DNA from: Hydrocarboniphaga effusa AP103
Lineage (GTDB): Bacteria > Pseudomonadota > Gammaproteobacteria > Nevskiales > Nevskiaceae
DNA: 64,000 nt
Direction of reading: 5' to 3'
Assembly: GCF_000271305.1 (NCBI RefSeq)
Contig: NZ_AKGD01000002.1
Location: forward strand, 62,001-126,000
Shown: in pieces, positions 51,114 through 60,726 of the stretch
Numbering within the stretch: the stretch's first letter is position 1
Layout of the letters: every line of letters begins with the position of its first letter
Notes under the pieces: model-generated
Database searches by the model: none
Told to the model about the DNA's origin: nothing
What the model saw: the letters and a program-made list of their open reading frames with translations, nothing else
Position numbers and translations under genes: made by a program

Positions 51114-53285
51114 ATGGAACTGCCCGTCATCCATCGTCTGACCACCGCGCTGCACAAGCGCCAGGTGGCGCGCGAATTCGGTATCGATTCGCTGGTCAAG
51201 GTGCTCGAGGACTACATGCCCGAGGACCAGATCGCCGACGTGCGTCGGGCCTACGAATTCGGCGCCAAGCACCACGCCGGCCAGAGCCGCAAGTCCGGCG
51301 AGGCCTACATCTTCCACCCGCTCGCGGTCGCCCGGATTCTCGCCGACCTGCGCATGGACGCGACCACGCTGATCGGCGCGATCCTGCACGACGTCATCGA
51401 GGACACCGAGGTCTCCAAGGAGCGCGTCGCCACCGTGTTCGGCCAGGACGTGGCCGATCTGGTCGAAGGCGTGACCAAGATCGGCAAGGTCGAAGGGCTG
51501 TCGCGCGCCGAGTTGCAGGCCGAGAGCTTCCGCAAGCTGCTGCTGGCGATGACGCAGGATCTGCGCGTGATCCTGGTCAAGCTCGCCGACCGCCTGCACA
51601 ACATGCGCACGCTCGAAGCCAAGGAGCCCGCCAAGCGCCGGCGCATCGCCGAGGAGACGCTGTCGATCTACGCGCCGATCGCGCAGCGCCTGGGCATCCA
51701 CACGATCCGCACCGAACTCGAAGACCTGTCGTTCGCCAACATGCATCCCGAGCGCGCCCGCGTGCTCGAGAAGGCGATCGACGAGCAGATCGGCGATTCG
51801 AAGAACCTGATCCGCGACGTCGAGAGCAAGATCGCCAAGGCGCTGCGCGAGGAAGGCATCGGCGCGACCGTGGTCGGGCGCGAGAAGAACGTCTACAGCA
51901 TCTACCAGAAGATGCGGCGCAAGAAGATGCGCCTGCTGCAGGTGATGGACCTGCTCGGCTTTCGCGTGATCGTCGCCAAGCTCGACGACTGCTACCGCGC
52001 GCTCGGCGTGGTGCACCACGTCTACCGCCCGGTGCCGGGCGGTTTCGACGACTACATCGCCAATTCCAAGTCCAACGGCTACCAGAGCCTGCACACCACC
52101 TGCATCGGGCCGGGCGGGCACAAGATCGAGGTGCAGATCCGCACGCGCGAGATGCACCACATCGCCGAGAGCGGCATCGCCGCGCACTGGCAGTACAAGC
52201 TCGGCGGCAAGGACGGCGGCTCGGCGCCGCAGGCGCGCGCCACCGAATGGCTGCGCAGCCTGTTCGACACCGTCGGCACCGCCGGCTCGCTCGATTTCAT
52301 CGAAGGCGTGAAGGTGGACCTGTTCCCCGACGAGGTCTACGTGTTCACGCCCAAGGGCCTGATCCGCCGGCTGCCGAAGGGCGCGACCTCGGTGGACTTC
52401 GCCTATTCGGTGCATTCCGAGCTCGGCGACCGCTGCGTCGCCGCGCGCATCGACGGCAGCCTCGAGCCGCTCAATACGCCGCTGCGCAGCGGCCAGACCG
52501 TCGAGATCATCACCGCGCGGCATGCGCGGCCCAACGCGGCCTGGCTCAACTTCGTCAAGACCGCCAAGGCGCGCAGCCACATCCGCAATTTCCTGCGCAA
52601 CCAGCGCGAGGACGAGGCCGTGCGCCTCGGTCGCCGGCTGCTCGAGATCGCCATGCGCGATCTCGGCGTGCCGCTCGCCAAGCTGCGCGAGGAGGCCGCC
52701 GAGCCGGTGCTCAAGGCCTACAACCTCAAGGACATGGAAGAGCTCTACGCCACCATCGGCACCGGCGAGCGGCTCGCCCCGCTGGTGGCGCGGCACTTCC
52801 TGCCCGAGCACAAGGGCGGCGTGGCGACCGGCGACGGCGAGGCCTCGAGCGCCGCGCCGCTGGCGATCGAAGGCACCGAAGGCCTGGTCATCGACTACGC
52901 GCGCTGCTGCCGCCCGATTCCGGGCGATGACATCCGCGGCAACGTCTCGGTGGGCCGCGGCATCGTGATCCACCGCATCGACTGCAAGCACGCCAAGGCG
53001 CGTCCGCAGGACTGGGTGCCGCTGATCTGGTCGGAGAAGGTGCAGGGCGATTTTTTGTCCGAGATCCACGTGCTCGCGCAGAACCAGCGCGGCCTGCTCG
53101 CCAAGGTCACCGCCGAGATCACGCGTGCCGAGGCCAGCATCGAGAACGTGCAGATGCCGGACCGTGCCGGTAGCGACACCATCGAGATGCGCTTCATCAT
53201 CGCGGTGAAGTCGCGCGTGCACCTGGCTCAGGTCGTGCGCCGCCTGCACCGGCTCAATGGCGTGACCAAGGTGGCACGCGCCTGA
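51114..53285 (+). CDS. spoT: Bifunctional (p)ppGpp synthetase/hydrolase SpoT
   Basis: A 723-residue RelA/SpoT homologue. The hydrolase HD site is intact (ILHDVIEDT at residues 90-98). The synthetase region has GYQSLHTTCIGPGG and EVQIRTREMHHIAESGIAAHWQYK. A TGS domain (VYVFTPKGLIRRLPKGATSVDFAYSVHSELGD), a conserved-cysteine zone with DYARCCRPIPGDD, and a C-terminal ACT domain (QRGLLAKVTAEITRAEASIENVQM) follow. It sets the alarmone level in the stringent response. The intact HD site indicates a SpoT-type rather than a RelA-type enzyme. Confidence 0.97.
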   Translation: MELPVIHRLTTALHKRQVAREFGIDSLVKVLEDYMPEDQIADVRRAYEFGAKHHAGQSRKSGEAYIFHPLAVARILADLRMDATTLIGAILHDVIEDTEVSKERVATVFGQDVADLVEGVTKIGKVEGLSRAELQAESFRKLLLAMTQDLRVILVKLADRLHNMRTLEAKEPAKRRRIAEETLSIYAPIAQRLGIHTIRTELEDLSFANMHPERARVLEKAIDEQIGDSKNLIRDVESKIAKALREEGIGATVVGREKNVYSIYQKMRRKKMRLLQVMDLLGFRVIVAKLDDCYRALGVVHHVYRPVPGGFDDYIANSKSNGYQSLHTTCIGPGGHKIEVQIRTREMHHIAESGIAAHWQYKLGGKDGGSAPQARATEWLRSLFDTVGTAGSLDFIEGVKVDLFPDEVYVFTPKGLIRRLPKGATSVDFAYSVHSELGDRCVAARIDGSLEPLNTPLRSGQTVEIITARHARPNAAWLNFVKTAKARSHIRNFLRNQREDEAVRLGRRLLEIAMRDLGVPLAKLREEAAEPVLKAYNLKDMEELYATIGTGERLAPLVARHFLPEHKGGVATGDGEASSAAPLAIEGTEGLVIDYARCCRPIPGDDIRGNVSVGRGIVIHRIDCKHAKARPQDWVPLIWSEKVQGDFLSEIHVLAQNQRGLLAKVTAEITRAEASIENVQMPDRAGSDTIEMRFIIAVKSRVHLAQVVRRLHRLNGVTKVARA

Positions 53286-53346
53286 GGGCTCTATCTCCGA
53301 TCAGCCGCGCCGGCGGAAATCGGGCGCGCGCTGTCACAATGGCCCG

Positions 53347-55143
53347 ATGCCACGCCCGAACCGATTGCCCGAGTCGCCTGCCGGCGACGACCCCCACGCC
53401 GACTGGCGGCTGATCTACCAGCTGCTGCCGCACCTGAAGGATTTTCCGGGGCGCATCCTGCTCGCGCTCGGTTGCCTGATCGTCGCCAAGCTGTCGGGCG
53501 TGGCCCTGCCGATGCTGCTCAAGCACATCGTCGACGGGCTCGATCAGAGCAAGCACACGATCGTGATCGTGCCGCTGTCGCTGCTGCTGGCCTACGGCTT
53601 CGCGCGCTTCGTCAACGTGCTCATGAGCGAGCTACGCGACGTGGTGTTCGGGCGCGTGGCCGAGCGCGCGATGCGGCGCGGGGCCCTGCAGGTGTTCCGC
53701 CACCTGCATGCGCTCGATCTCGACTTTCACCTCTCGCGGCGCACCGGCGGGCTGTCGCGCGACATCGAGCGCGGCGTTGCCGGCATCAGCTTCCTGCTGC
53801 GCTTTTCGCTGTTCAACATCATTCCGACCGTGCTCGAACTGGCGCTGGTGGCCGCGATCCTGCTCGTCGAATACGGCTGGGTGTTCGCCGTCATCACCGC
53901 GGTGGCGGTGCTGCTCTACGTGGCGTTCTCGATCACCGTGACCGAGTGGCGCACGCAGTTCGTGCGCAAGGCCAACCAGCTCGATTCCAAGGCCAATACG
54001 CGCGCGATCGACTCGCTGCTCAACTACGAGACCGTGAAGTATTTCGGCAACGAAGCCCACGAGGCCGCCGAATACGATCGCTTCCTGTCCGATTGGGAGC
54101 AGGCCCAGCAGCAGAACCGCCTGTCGCTCGGGGCGCTCAACGTCGGCCAGTCGCTGATCGTCGCGGGTAGTCTGACCGCGATGATGGTGATCGCCGCGCA
54201 GGGCGTGGCGCGCGGCGGCATGACGCTCGGCGATTTCGTCGCGATCAACGCCTATGTCGTACAGCTGTTCATTCCGCTCAATTTTCTCGGCTTCGTCTAT
54301 CGCGAAATTCGCCGTGCGCTGACCGACATGGGGCGCATGTTCGGCCTGCTCGACGTGCAGCCGAAGGTGCGCGATCAGGCGCAGGCGAAAACCTTGCGCC
54401 CGGGTTCCGCCCAGGTGCGCTTCGAGCACGTGGGCTTCGGCTATTCGCCGCAGCGGCCGATCCTGAAGGACGTCAGTTTCGAGATCCCGGCCGGCCAGAC
54501 CGTGGCCGTGGTCGGGGCGAGCGGAGCCGGCAAGAGCACGCTCGCCAGGCTGCTGTTCCGCTTCTACGATCCGGGCCAGGGCCGCGTGACGATCGATGGC
54601 CAGGACTTGCGCGAAGTGACCCAGCAGAGCCTGCGGTCGGCGATCGCGGTGGTGCCGCAGGACACCGTGCTGTTCAACGACACGCTGCTCTACAACCTGC
54701 AGTACGGCCGTCCCGAGGCGACGCGCGAAGAGGTCGAGCAGGCGGTCCGGCTCGCGCATCTCGATGGCTTCATCCGCCAGCTGCCCGACGGCTACGCGAC
54801 CCTGGTCGGCGAACGCGGGCTCAAGCTTTCGGGCGGCGAGAAGCAGCGCGTCGCCATCGCGCGGGCCCTGCTCAAGAACCCGGCGATCCTGATCTTCGAC
54901 GAGGCGACGTCCTCGCTCGATTCGGCGTCCGAGCGCGCGATTCTCGCGGCGATCGAGGAAGTGGCGGCCCAGCGCACCACGCTGGTGATCGCGCATCGGC
55001 TGTCGACCATCGTGCATGCCGACCAGATCGTCGTGCTCGAACAGGGCCGCGTGATCGAGCGTGGCCGGCACGACGATCTGCTCGCCGCCAACGGGGCCTA
55101 CGCGGCGCTCTGGCGTTTGCAGCAGCGCCAGCAGCTTGCTTGA
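53347..55143 (+). CDS. ABC exporter of the Atm1/HMT1 type
   Basis: A 598-residue half transporter: six membrane helices (residues about 35-320) and one ATPase domain (Walker A GASGAGKST near 395, signature LKLSGGEKQRVAIARALL, Walker B ILIFDEATSSLD). The motif SLLNYETVKYFGNEAHE in the loop is typical of Atm1-like exporters, which move glutathione-linked sulfur compounds or metal-glutathione conjugates. It is expected to act as a homodimer. The ATG at 53347 is 61 bases after spoT. Confidence 0.93.
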   Translation: MPRPNRLPESPAGDDPHADWRLIYQLLPHLKDFPGRILLALGCLIVAKLSGVALPMLLKHIVDGLDQSKHTIVIVPLSLLLAYGFARFVNVLMSELRDVVFGRVAERAMRRGALQVFRHLHALDLDFHLSRRTGGLSRDIERGVAGISFLLRFSLFNIIPTVLELALVAAILLVEYGWVFAVITAVAVLLYVAFSITVTEWRTQFVRKANQLDSKANTRAIDSLLNYETVKYFGNEAHEAAEYDRFLSDWEQAQQQNRLSLGALNVGQSLIVAGSLTAMMVIAAQGVARGGMTLGDFVAINAYVVQLFIPLNFLGFVYREIRRALTDMGRMFGLLDVQPKVRDQAQAKTLRPGSAQVRFEHVGFGYSPQRPILKDVSFEIPAGQTVAVVGASGAGKSTLARLLFRFYDPGQGRVTIDGQDLREVTQQSLRSAIAVVPQDTVLFNDTLLYNLQYGRPEATREEVEQAVRLAHLDGFIRQLPDGYATLVGERGLKLSGGEKQRVAIARALLKNPAILIFDEATSSLDSASERAILAAIEEVAAQRTTLVIAHRLSTIVHADQIVVLEQGRVIERGRHDDLLAANGAYAALWRLQQRQQLA

Positions 55144-55216
55144 GCGCGGCCTTCACGCGCTCCCGCTTTTGGCATAACGTCGAGCCGCGTCGCACAGAAG
55201 CGCCAATAAAAACCTC

Positions 55217-56068
55217 ATGAACCTGCTCGACTCGATCAAGAATCTCGCTGCAGAAGGCCCCAAGTCCGCACTGCTGGGCGCGCTCGTGACGCCCGAAATC
55301 GAACACTGGATGGAGCGCATGCCCAAGCCGGTCGGCAGCTTCGGCTACGACCCCTGGGGCTATCACGAGAACCAGGCCAAGGTCGGCCTGGCGATCGCCA
55401 AGCTGCTGTACGACCATTATTTCCGCGTCACCGCGACCGGGCTCGAGAACGTGCCGGCGCGCGGGCGGGCGCTGCTGATCGCCAACCATTCGGGCCAGCT
55501 GCCGATGGACGGTATGATGATCTCGGTGGCGGTGGCGACCAATCCGCATGGGCCGCGCGCGCCGCGCTCGATGATCGAGCGCTTCTTTCCGACCGTTCCG
55601 TTCGTCGGCAATACGCTGCAGGCCTGGGGCTCGGTGATCGGCGATCCGGTCAACGCGGCCAAGATGCTCGAATCCGACGAGCTGCTGATCGTGTTTCCCG
55701 AAGGCGTGCGCGGCTCGGGCAAGCCGTATTCGAAGCGCTACCAGCTGCAGCGCTTCGGCAATGGCTTCCTGCACCTGGCGATCGCGCACAAGGTGCCGAT
55801 CATTCCGGTGGGCGTGGTGGGCTGCGAAGAAACCATGCCCTCGCTGTTCAACCTGTCTCCGGTCGCCAAGATGCTCGGCATTCCGTACTTCCCGGTGGGG
55901 CCGCTGATGCCGCTGCCGGCCCGCGTCTACCTGAACTTCGGCGAGCCCTTGCGCTTCAGTGGGCTCGTCACCCGCGAGGACGAGGTACAGGCCAAGGTCG
56001 AGCAGGTGAAGGACGCCATTCGAGGGCTGATCGACCGCGGGCTGCAACAACGCCGGAGCGTGTTCTGA
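55217..56068 (+). CDS. PlsC-like (DGAT-type) acyltransferase
   Basis: A 283-residue acyltransferase. The catalytic block is NHSGQLPMDG (His and Asp separated by six residues, as in the DGAT-like branch rather than HxxxxD PlsC). FPEGVRGSGKPYSKRYQLQRFGNGFLHLA binds the phosphate, and IIPVGVVGCEETMP follows. An N-terminal amphipathic region (YDPWGYHENQAKVGLAIAKLLYDHYF) probably binds the membrane. It likely acylates a lyso-lipid or a neutral lipid. The SDR gene follows after two bases, an unusually tight pairing. Confidence 0.88.
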   Translation: MNLLDSIKNLAAEGPKSALLGALVTPEIEHWMERMPKPVGSFGYDPWGYHENQAKVGLAIAKLLYDHYFRVTATGLENVPARGRALLIANHSGQLPMDGMMISVAVATNPHGPRAPRSMIERFFPTVPFVGNTLQAWGSVIGDPVNAAKMLESDELLIVFPEGVRGSGKPYSKRYQLQRFGNGFLHLAIAHKVPIIPVGVVGCEETMPSLFNLSPVAKMLGIPYFPVGPLMPLPARVYLNFGEPLRFSGLVTREDEVQAKVEQVKDAIRGLIDRGLQQRRSVF

Positions 56069-56070
56069 TC

Positions 56071-57117
56071 ATGGCCACCAGGACCAAAGCCAAAACCAAG
56101 TCCGGAACCGATGCCGGCTCCGCCGGTGCGCCGCAGGCAGAAGCTACGCAGCCCACGCGCCGCAAGTCGCAGGCGCGCAAGACCGTGCTCGTGACCGGCG
56201 CCGCCGGCTCGCTGGCCAAGCGCGTGATCCATCGGCTCAGTTCGAGCTGCAAGGTCATCGCGGTGGATTTCCGCCACAAGGTCGAGCTCGAAGCCGGCGT
56301 GCGCTCGTACAAGGTGCAGATCCACAAGCGCGATTTCGAGGATGTGTTCCGCCAGCACAAGATCGACGCGATCATCCATATCGGCCGCATCTTTCCGCAC
56401 GAATCCGACCGCCACCGGCGCTACAACGCCAACGTGCTCGGCATGAAGAAGCTGCTCGAGCTCGCCAAGCGCTACGGCGTGGGCCAGGTCATCGTGCATT
56501 CGACGTATTTCGTCTACGGCGCCTCGGCCTACAACCCGGCCTTGCTCGACGAGGACCATCCGCTCAAGGCGGCCGAGGTGACGCAGGAGCTGGTCGATTC
56601 GGTGGAGCTCGAATCGCTCGCCCACATCTACCTGTGGAAGCATCCCGAGCTCAACATCACCATCCTGCGGCCCTGCAACGTGCTCGGCCCGGGCGTGCGC
56701 AACACCATGAGCCTGCTGTTCTCACGCAAGATCGTGCCGGTGCTCATGGGCTTTTCGCCGCTCATGCAGTTCCTGCACGTCGACGACATGGCCGACGCCA
56801 TCGTGCTCGCGTTCCAGAAGAACAAACCCGGCATCTACAACGTCGCGCCGGATGATTGGGTCGCGTACCAGGAGGCGGCCGAGCAGTGCGGCTGCCAGCG
56901 TCTGCCGCTGCCTTCGGTGCCGCCCGCGGTGCCCAGGCTGTTGAGCAACCTGCTCAACTGGAACGCGTTCTTCCCGGCTTATCTGATCAGCTACTTCAAG
57001 TATCCGGTGGTGCTCGACGGGCGTCTGTTCCGCGAGACCTTCGGCTGGAAGCCCAAGCGCACACCCAACGACATCTTCAGCTATTACCGCAAGCAGAAGG
57101 CGATACTGTCGCTTTGA
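56071..57117 (+). CDS. Extended SDR (epimerase-like) protein paired with the acyltransferase
   Basis: A 348-residue extended-SDR protein. A Lys-rich N-terminal tail of about 36 residues precedes the NAD-binding motif VLVTGAAGSLAKRVI. Strand-helix pattern is that of NAD-dependent epimerases. The usual catalytic YxxxK is not clear: the expected place reads HSTYFVYGASAY and later SLAHIYLWKH, so catalysis may be altered. VLGPGVRNTM and FLHVDDMADAIVLAF are conserved epimerase blocks. Its tight coupling to the acyltransferase suggests a lipid-related substrate (inference). Confidence 0.85.
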   Translation: MATRTKAKTKSGTDAGSAGAPQAEATQPTRRKSQARKTVLVTGAAGSLAKRVIHRLSSSCKVIAVDFRHKVELEAGVRSYKVQIHKRDFEDVFRQHKIDAIIHIGRIFPHESDRHRRYNANVLGMKKLLELAKRYGVGQVIVHSTYFVYGASAYNPALLDEDHPLKAAEVTQELVDSVELESLAHIYLWKHPELNITILRPCNVLGPGVRNTMSLLFSRKIVPVLMGFSPLMQFLHVDDMADAIVLAFQKNKPGIYNVAPDDWVAYQEAAEQCGCQRLPLPSVPPAVPRLLSNLLNWNAFFPAYLISYFKYPVVLDGRLFRETFGWKPKRTPNDIFSYYRKQKAILSL

Positions 57118-57242
57118 CACCAATCAACATTTCTTCAACGTCCCTCCGATAGAGTGACGCAATCGAGACATCAAGCAAGTTCAATTTCATCCATCGGGGC
57201 CGGCGGCGTAAGCTGGCTCGACTTCAAACAAGGAGATGTGAG

Positions 57243-57764
57243 ATGAGCAAGAAGGGCAAGGTGGCCAAGGCGGAACTGAAGATCGACTCCAAGGCCCCGA
57301 AGATCGAGATCGGCATCAGCAAGGATCATCGCGCCGAGATCGCCGCCGGCCTGTCGCGCCTGCTCGCCGACGAATACACGCTGTACCTGAAGACCCACAA
57401 CTTCCACTGGAACGTGACGGGTCCGATGTTCAACACGCTGCACCTGATGTTCGAAACCCATTACACCGAAGCCGCGCTGGCCGTCGACCTCGTCGCCGAG
57501 CGCATCCGCGCGCTGGGCTTCCATGCGCCGGGTTCGTACAGCCAGTACGCCGCGCTGGCCTCGGTCAAGGAAGCGACCAACGTGCCGGAGGCGATGGAGA
57601 TGGTGCGCCAGCTCGTCGCCGATCACGAGACGGTGTCGCGTACCGCGCGCAGCCTGTTCCCGGCCGCCGACGAGGCGCACGATGAACCGACCGCCGATCT
57701 GCTGACCCAGCGCATGCAGCTGCACGAGAAGACCGCGTGGATGCTGCGCAGTCTGCTCGAGTGA
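57243..57764 (+). CDS. dps: Dps-family DNA-binding ferritin-like protein
   Basis: A 173-residue Dps. The ferroxidase motif [26 protein letters not shown] (His, Asp/Glu ligands between dimers) is near residues 50-75. A Lys-rich N-terminal tail ([20 protein letters not shown]) probably binds DNA. The dodecamer stores iron and protects DNA from oxidation and starvation. AAGGAG lies just upstream of the ATG at 57243, and a strong terminator follows, so it is monocistronic. Confidence 0.95.
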   Translation: MSKKGKVAKAELKIDSKAPKIEIGISKDHRAEIAAGLSRLLADEYTLYLKTHNFHWNVTGPMFNTLHLMFETHYTEAALAVDLVAERIRALGFHAPGSYSQYAALASVKEATNVPEAMEMVRQLVADHETVSRTARSLFPAADEAHDEPTADLLTQRMQLHEKTAWMLRSLLE

Positions 57765-57794
57765 TCGGGTCGGAGGGCATCGAAGATTGAATGT

Positions 57795-57826
57795 TTCGGC
57801 CGGCGATCGCCGGCCGAAGCGTTTTG
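57795..57826 (+). terminator. Intrinsic terminator after dps
   Basis: TTCGGCCGGC and GCCGGCCGAA form a perfect 10-bp stem with a GATC loop, followed by GCGTTTT. It lies 30 bases after the dps stop. Confidence 0.88.
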
Positions 57827-57918
57827 GCAGGCGCGCTCCGTTCGACGATGCAATAAATCTTCTGCGATGTATCGACGACAGCGAGAGCGGCCTCGCTCGA
57901 CGCTAAAATACGCGCCGA

Positions 57919-58932
<1,014 letters not shown>

Positions 58933-58960
58933 CCCGGCTGAAACCCGCGATGCACCCGGA

Positions 58961-59749
58961 CTACCGGCAGTTGGGGCGCACGCCCGAAGCGCGCGCCTGC
59001 TGGTAAACCGGCTCGTCCTGCGGCAGGCGCTTGCTGAGGTCGTGGATGCGGGTTTCGTTCGACGGGTGAGTCGACATGATCTGCGCGGGCTTCTGGCCGC
59101 CGAGCTTGGACATGTTCTGCCAGAGCGCGATCGAAGCCGACGGATCGAAGCCGGCCTTGGCCATCAGATCCATGCCGAGCAGGTCGGCTTCGGATTCGTG
59201 CGAGCGCGAGTAGGGCAGCAGGAACAAGGTCTGGGTCACGCCGCTGAGCGTCTTCGCGTCGATGCCCGAGTAGGCCGAAGCCACCGCGGTGCCGAGCGAG
59301 CCGACCGCATTCGACGATACGCGTTCGGCCGAGTGGCCGGCGAGCACGTGGCTGACTTCGTGGCCGATGACGGCCGCGAGCTGATCCTGCGTGGTCGCCA
59401 CCTTGAGCAGGCCGGTGTAGACGCCGATCTTGCCGCCCGGCAGCGCGAAGGCGTTGACGTCGTCGCTCTGGAAGGTCACCACCTCCCAGCTCGCGGGTAC
59501 CGGCACCTGCCAGTTCATCGACGGAATCACCCGCGTGATCGCGTTCGAAACGCATTGCACGTAGGCGGAAGTCGCGGTGTCCTTGGTCGCCGGCGTCTTC
59601 TGCTTGAGCTCCGCGAACGACTGGATGCCCATTTTCGAGACTTCCGAATCGGACACCAGCTTGAGCTGGTGCCGGCCCAGCGGTGAAGTCGCGCAGGCGA
59701 CCAGGGAGGCGGCGACAGCGAGCGAAATGGCGAGTTGGGTGCGGGTCAT
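58961..59749 (-). CDS. M48-family periplasmic metalloprotease lipoprotein
   Basis: A 262-residue protease with lipoprotein signal (SLVACATSP, Cys19). The zinc motif is HEVSHVLAGH near residue 130, with the third ligand Glu in HESEADLLGMDLM. The end STHPSNETRIHDLSKRLP is shared with LoiP and YcaL of E. coli. It degrades misfolded outer-membrane proteins. Downstream is convergent with the OppF-like gene. Confidence 0.93.
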   Translation of the reverse strand: MTRTQLAISLAVAASLVACATSPLGRHQLKLVSDSEVSKMGIQSFAELKQKTPATKDTATSAYVQCVSNAITRVIPSMNWQVPVPASWEVVTFQSDDVNAFALPGGKIGVYTGLLKVATTQDQLAAVIGHEVSHVLAGHSAERVSSNAVGSLGTAVASAYSGIDAKTLSGVTQTLFLLPYSRSHESEADLLGMDLMAKAGFDPSASIALWQNMSKLGGQKPAQIMSTHPSNETRIHDLSKRLPQDEPVYQQARASGVRPNCR

Positions 59750-59803
59750 GGGTGCTTTGATCGGGTGCGGCGGGGACGGATTCGAGTGTGCCAGGGCCCG
59801 GGG

Positions 59804-60442
59804 TCAGGGCTCCAGCCGTTCGATCTTCCAGCGGTCGCCGATGGCGAGGTAGCGCAGGCGATCGTGCAGCCGGCCGCCGCGGCCTTGCCAGAATTCGACC
59901 GATTCGGGCTGCAGCCGGTAGCCGCCCCAGCAATCGGGCATCGGCACTTCCTTGCCTTCGAGCGCCTTTGCGTTGGCTTCGAAGCGGGCATCGAGTTCCG
60001 CGCGCGTGGCGACCACTTCGGACTGGCGCGAGGTGACCGCCCCGATCTGCGAATCGCGGAAGCGGCTCTGGAAGTAGCGCTGCGCGTCCTCGCGCGCGAG
60101 CTTCTCGACGCGGCCTTCGATGCGCACCTGGCGTTCGAGCTTGTCCCACCAGAACACCAGCGCGGCCTGCGGGTTTTCGGCGAGCTCGCGGCCCTTGTGG
60201 CTTTCGTAGTTCGTGTAGAAGCAGACGCCGCCCTCCTTGTAGCCCTTGAACAGCACGATGCGCGCCGACGGCCGGCCCTGCGCATCGGCGGTCGCCAGCG
60301 TCATCGCGCCGGGTTCGATCATGCCGGCGGCGCGCGCGGCCTCGATCCAGCTGTCGAGCTGGGCGAGCGGATCGGCCAGCAGGTCGGCCTCCTCGAGTGG
60401 CGGATTGCGCGTGTACTGCGGGGGAGTCGAGGGCTGGGACAT
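59804..60442 (-). CDS. pdxH: Pyridoxamine 5'-phosphate oxidase
   Basis: A 212-residue PdxH starting MSQPSTPPQYTRNPPLEEAD at the ATG at 60442. It oxidises pyridoxamine or pyridoxine phosphate to pyridoxal phosphate with FMN. Motifs: ARIVLFKGYKEGGVCFYTNYESHKGRELAENP, WWDKLERQVRIEG, and the terminal GGYRLQPESVEFWQGRGGRLHDRL. Length matches E. coli (218). A longer frame upstream overlaps the Fur-controlled intergenic zone and is not used. It lies 54 bases upstream of the M48 gene on the same strand. Confidence 0.95.
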   Translation of the reverse strand: MSQPSTPPQYTRNPPLEEADLLADPLAQLDSWIEAARAAGMIEPGAMTLATADAQGRPSARIVLFKGYKEGGVCFYTNYESHKGRELAENPQAALVFWWDKLERQVRIEGRVEKLAREDAQRYFQSRFRDSQIGAVTSRQSEVVATRAELDARFEANAKALEGKEVPMPDCWGGYRLQPESVEFWQGRGGRLHDRLRYLAIGDRWKIERLEP

Positions 60443-60643
60443 GAGTCGGAGCAACTGGAGGCGGGCTCGGGGCGCCAAGCCTAGCGAAAAACGTCGGCGA
60501 GCAAGATGAATATGCAAACGGCGACGACGCTGCACCGTCGCTGCCCGCAGATTCGCCGAGTCCGCCACTGCGCCGTGCGCCTTTTTTTAGCGCTCTGGGC
60601 CGGCCAGCGGCCGGCGTCGGCTTGCCGGGCAATGCCAATGATT

Positions 60644-60658
60644 TGATAATCATTATCA
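60644..60658. promoter_or_regulatory. Perfect Fur box upstream of the siderophore receptor
   Basis: TGATAATCATTATCA is an exact 7-1-7 inverted repeat identical to the Fur consensus core. It lies 69 bases ahead of the receptor ATG at 60727 and about 200 bases from pdxH, so the receptor is the likely target: repressed when iron is plentiful. Confidence 0.9.
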
Positions 60659-60726
60659 ACAAGGCGGCGGCCATGACCCCCGGCCCAGTCGATCGCCAGA
60701 CCTTCCAACCCTAGAGATTCTCCTTC

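Noticed and set aside
50739..53249. 836-residue minus-strand frame opposite the cyclase and spoT
   Set aside because: Shadow frame; the plus strand carries complete SpoT with all catalytic motifs.
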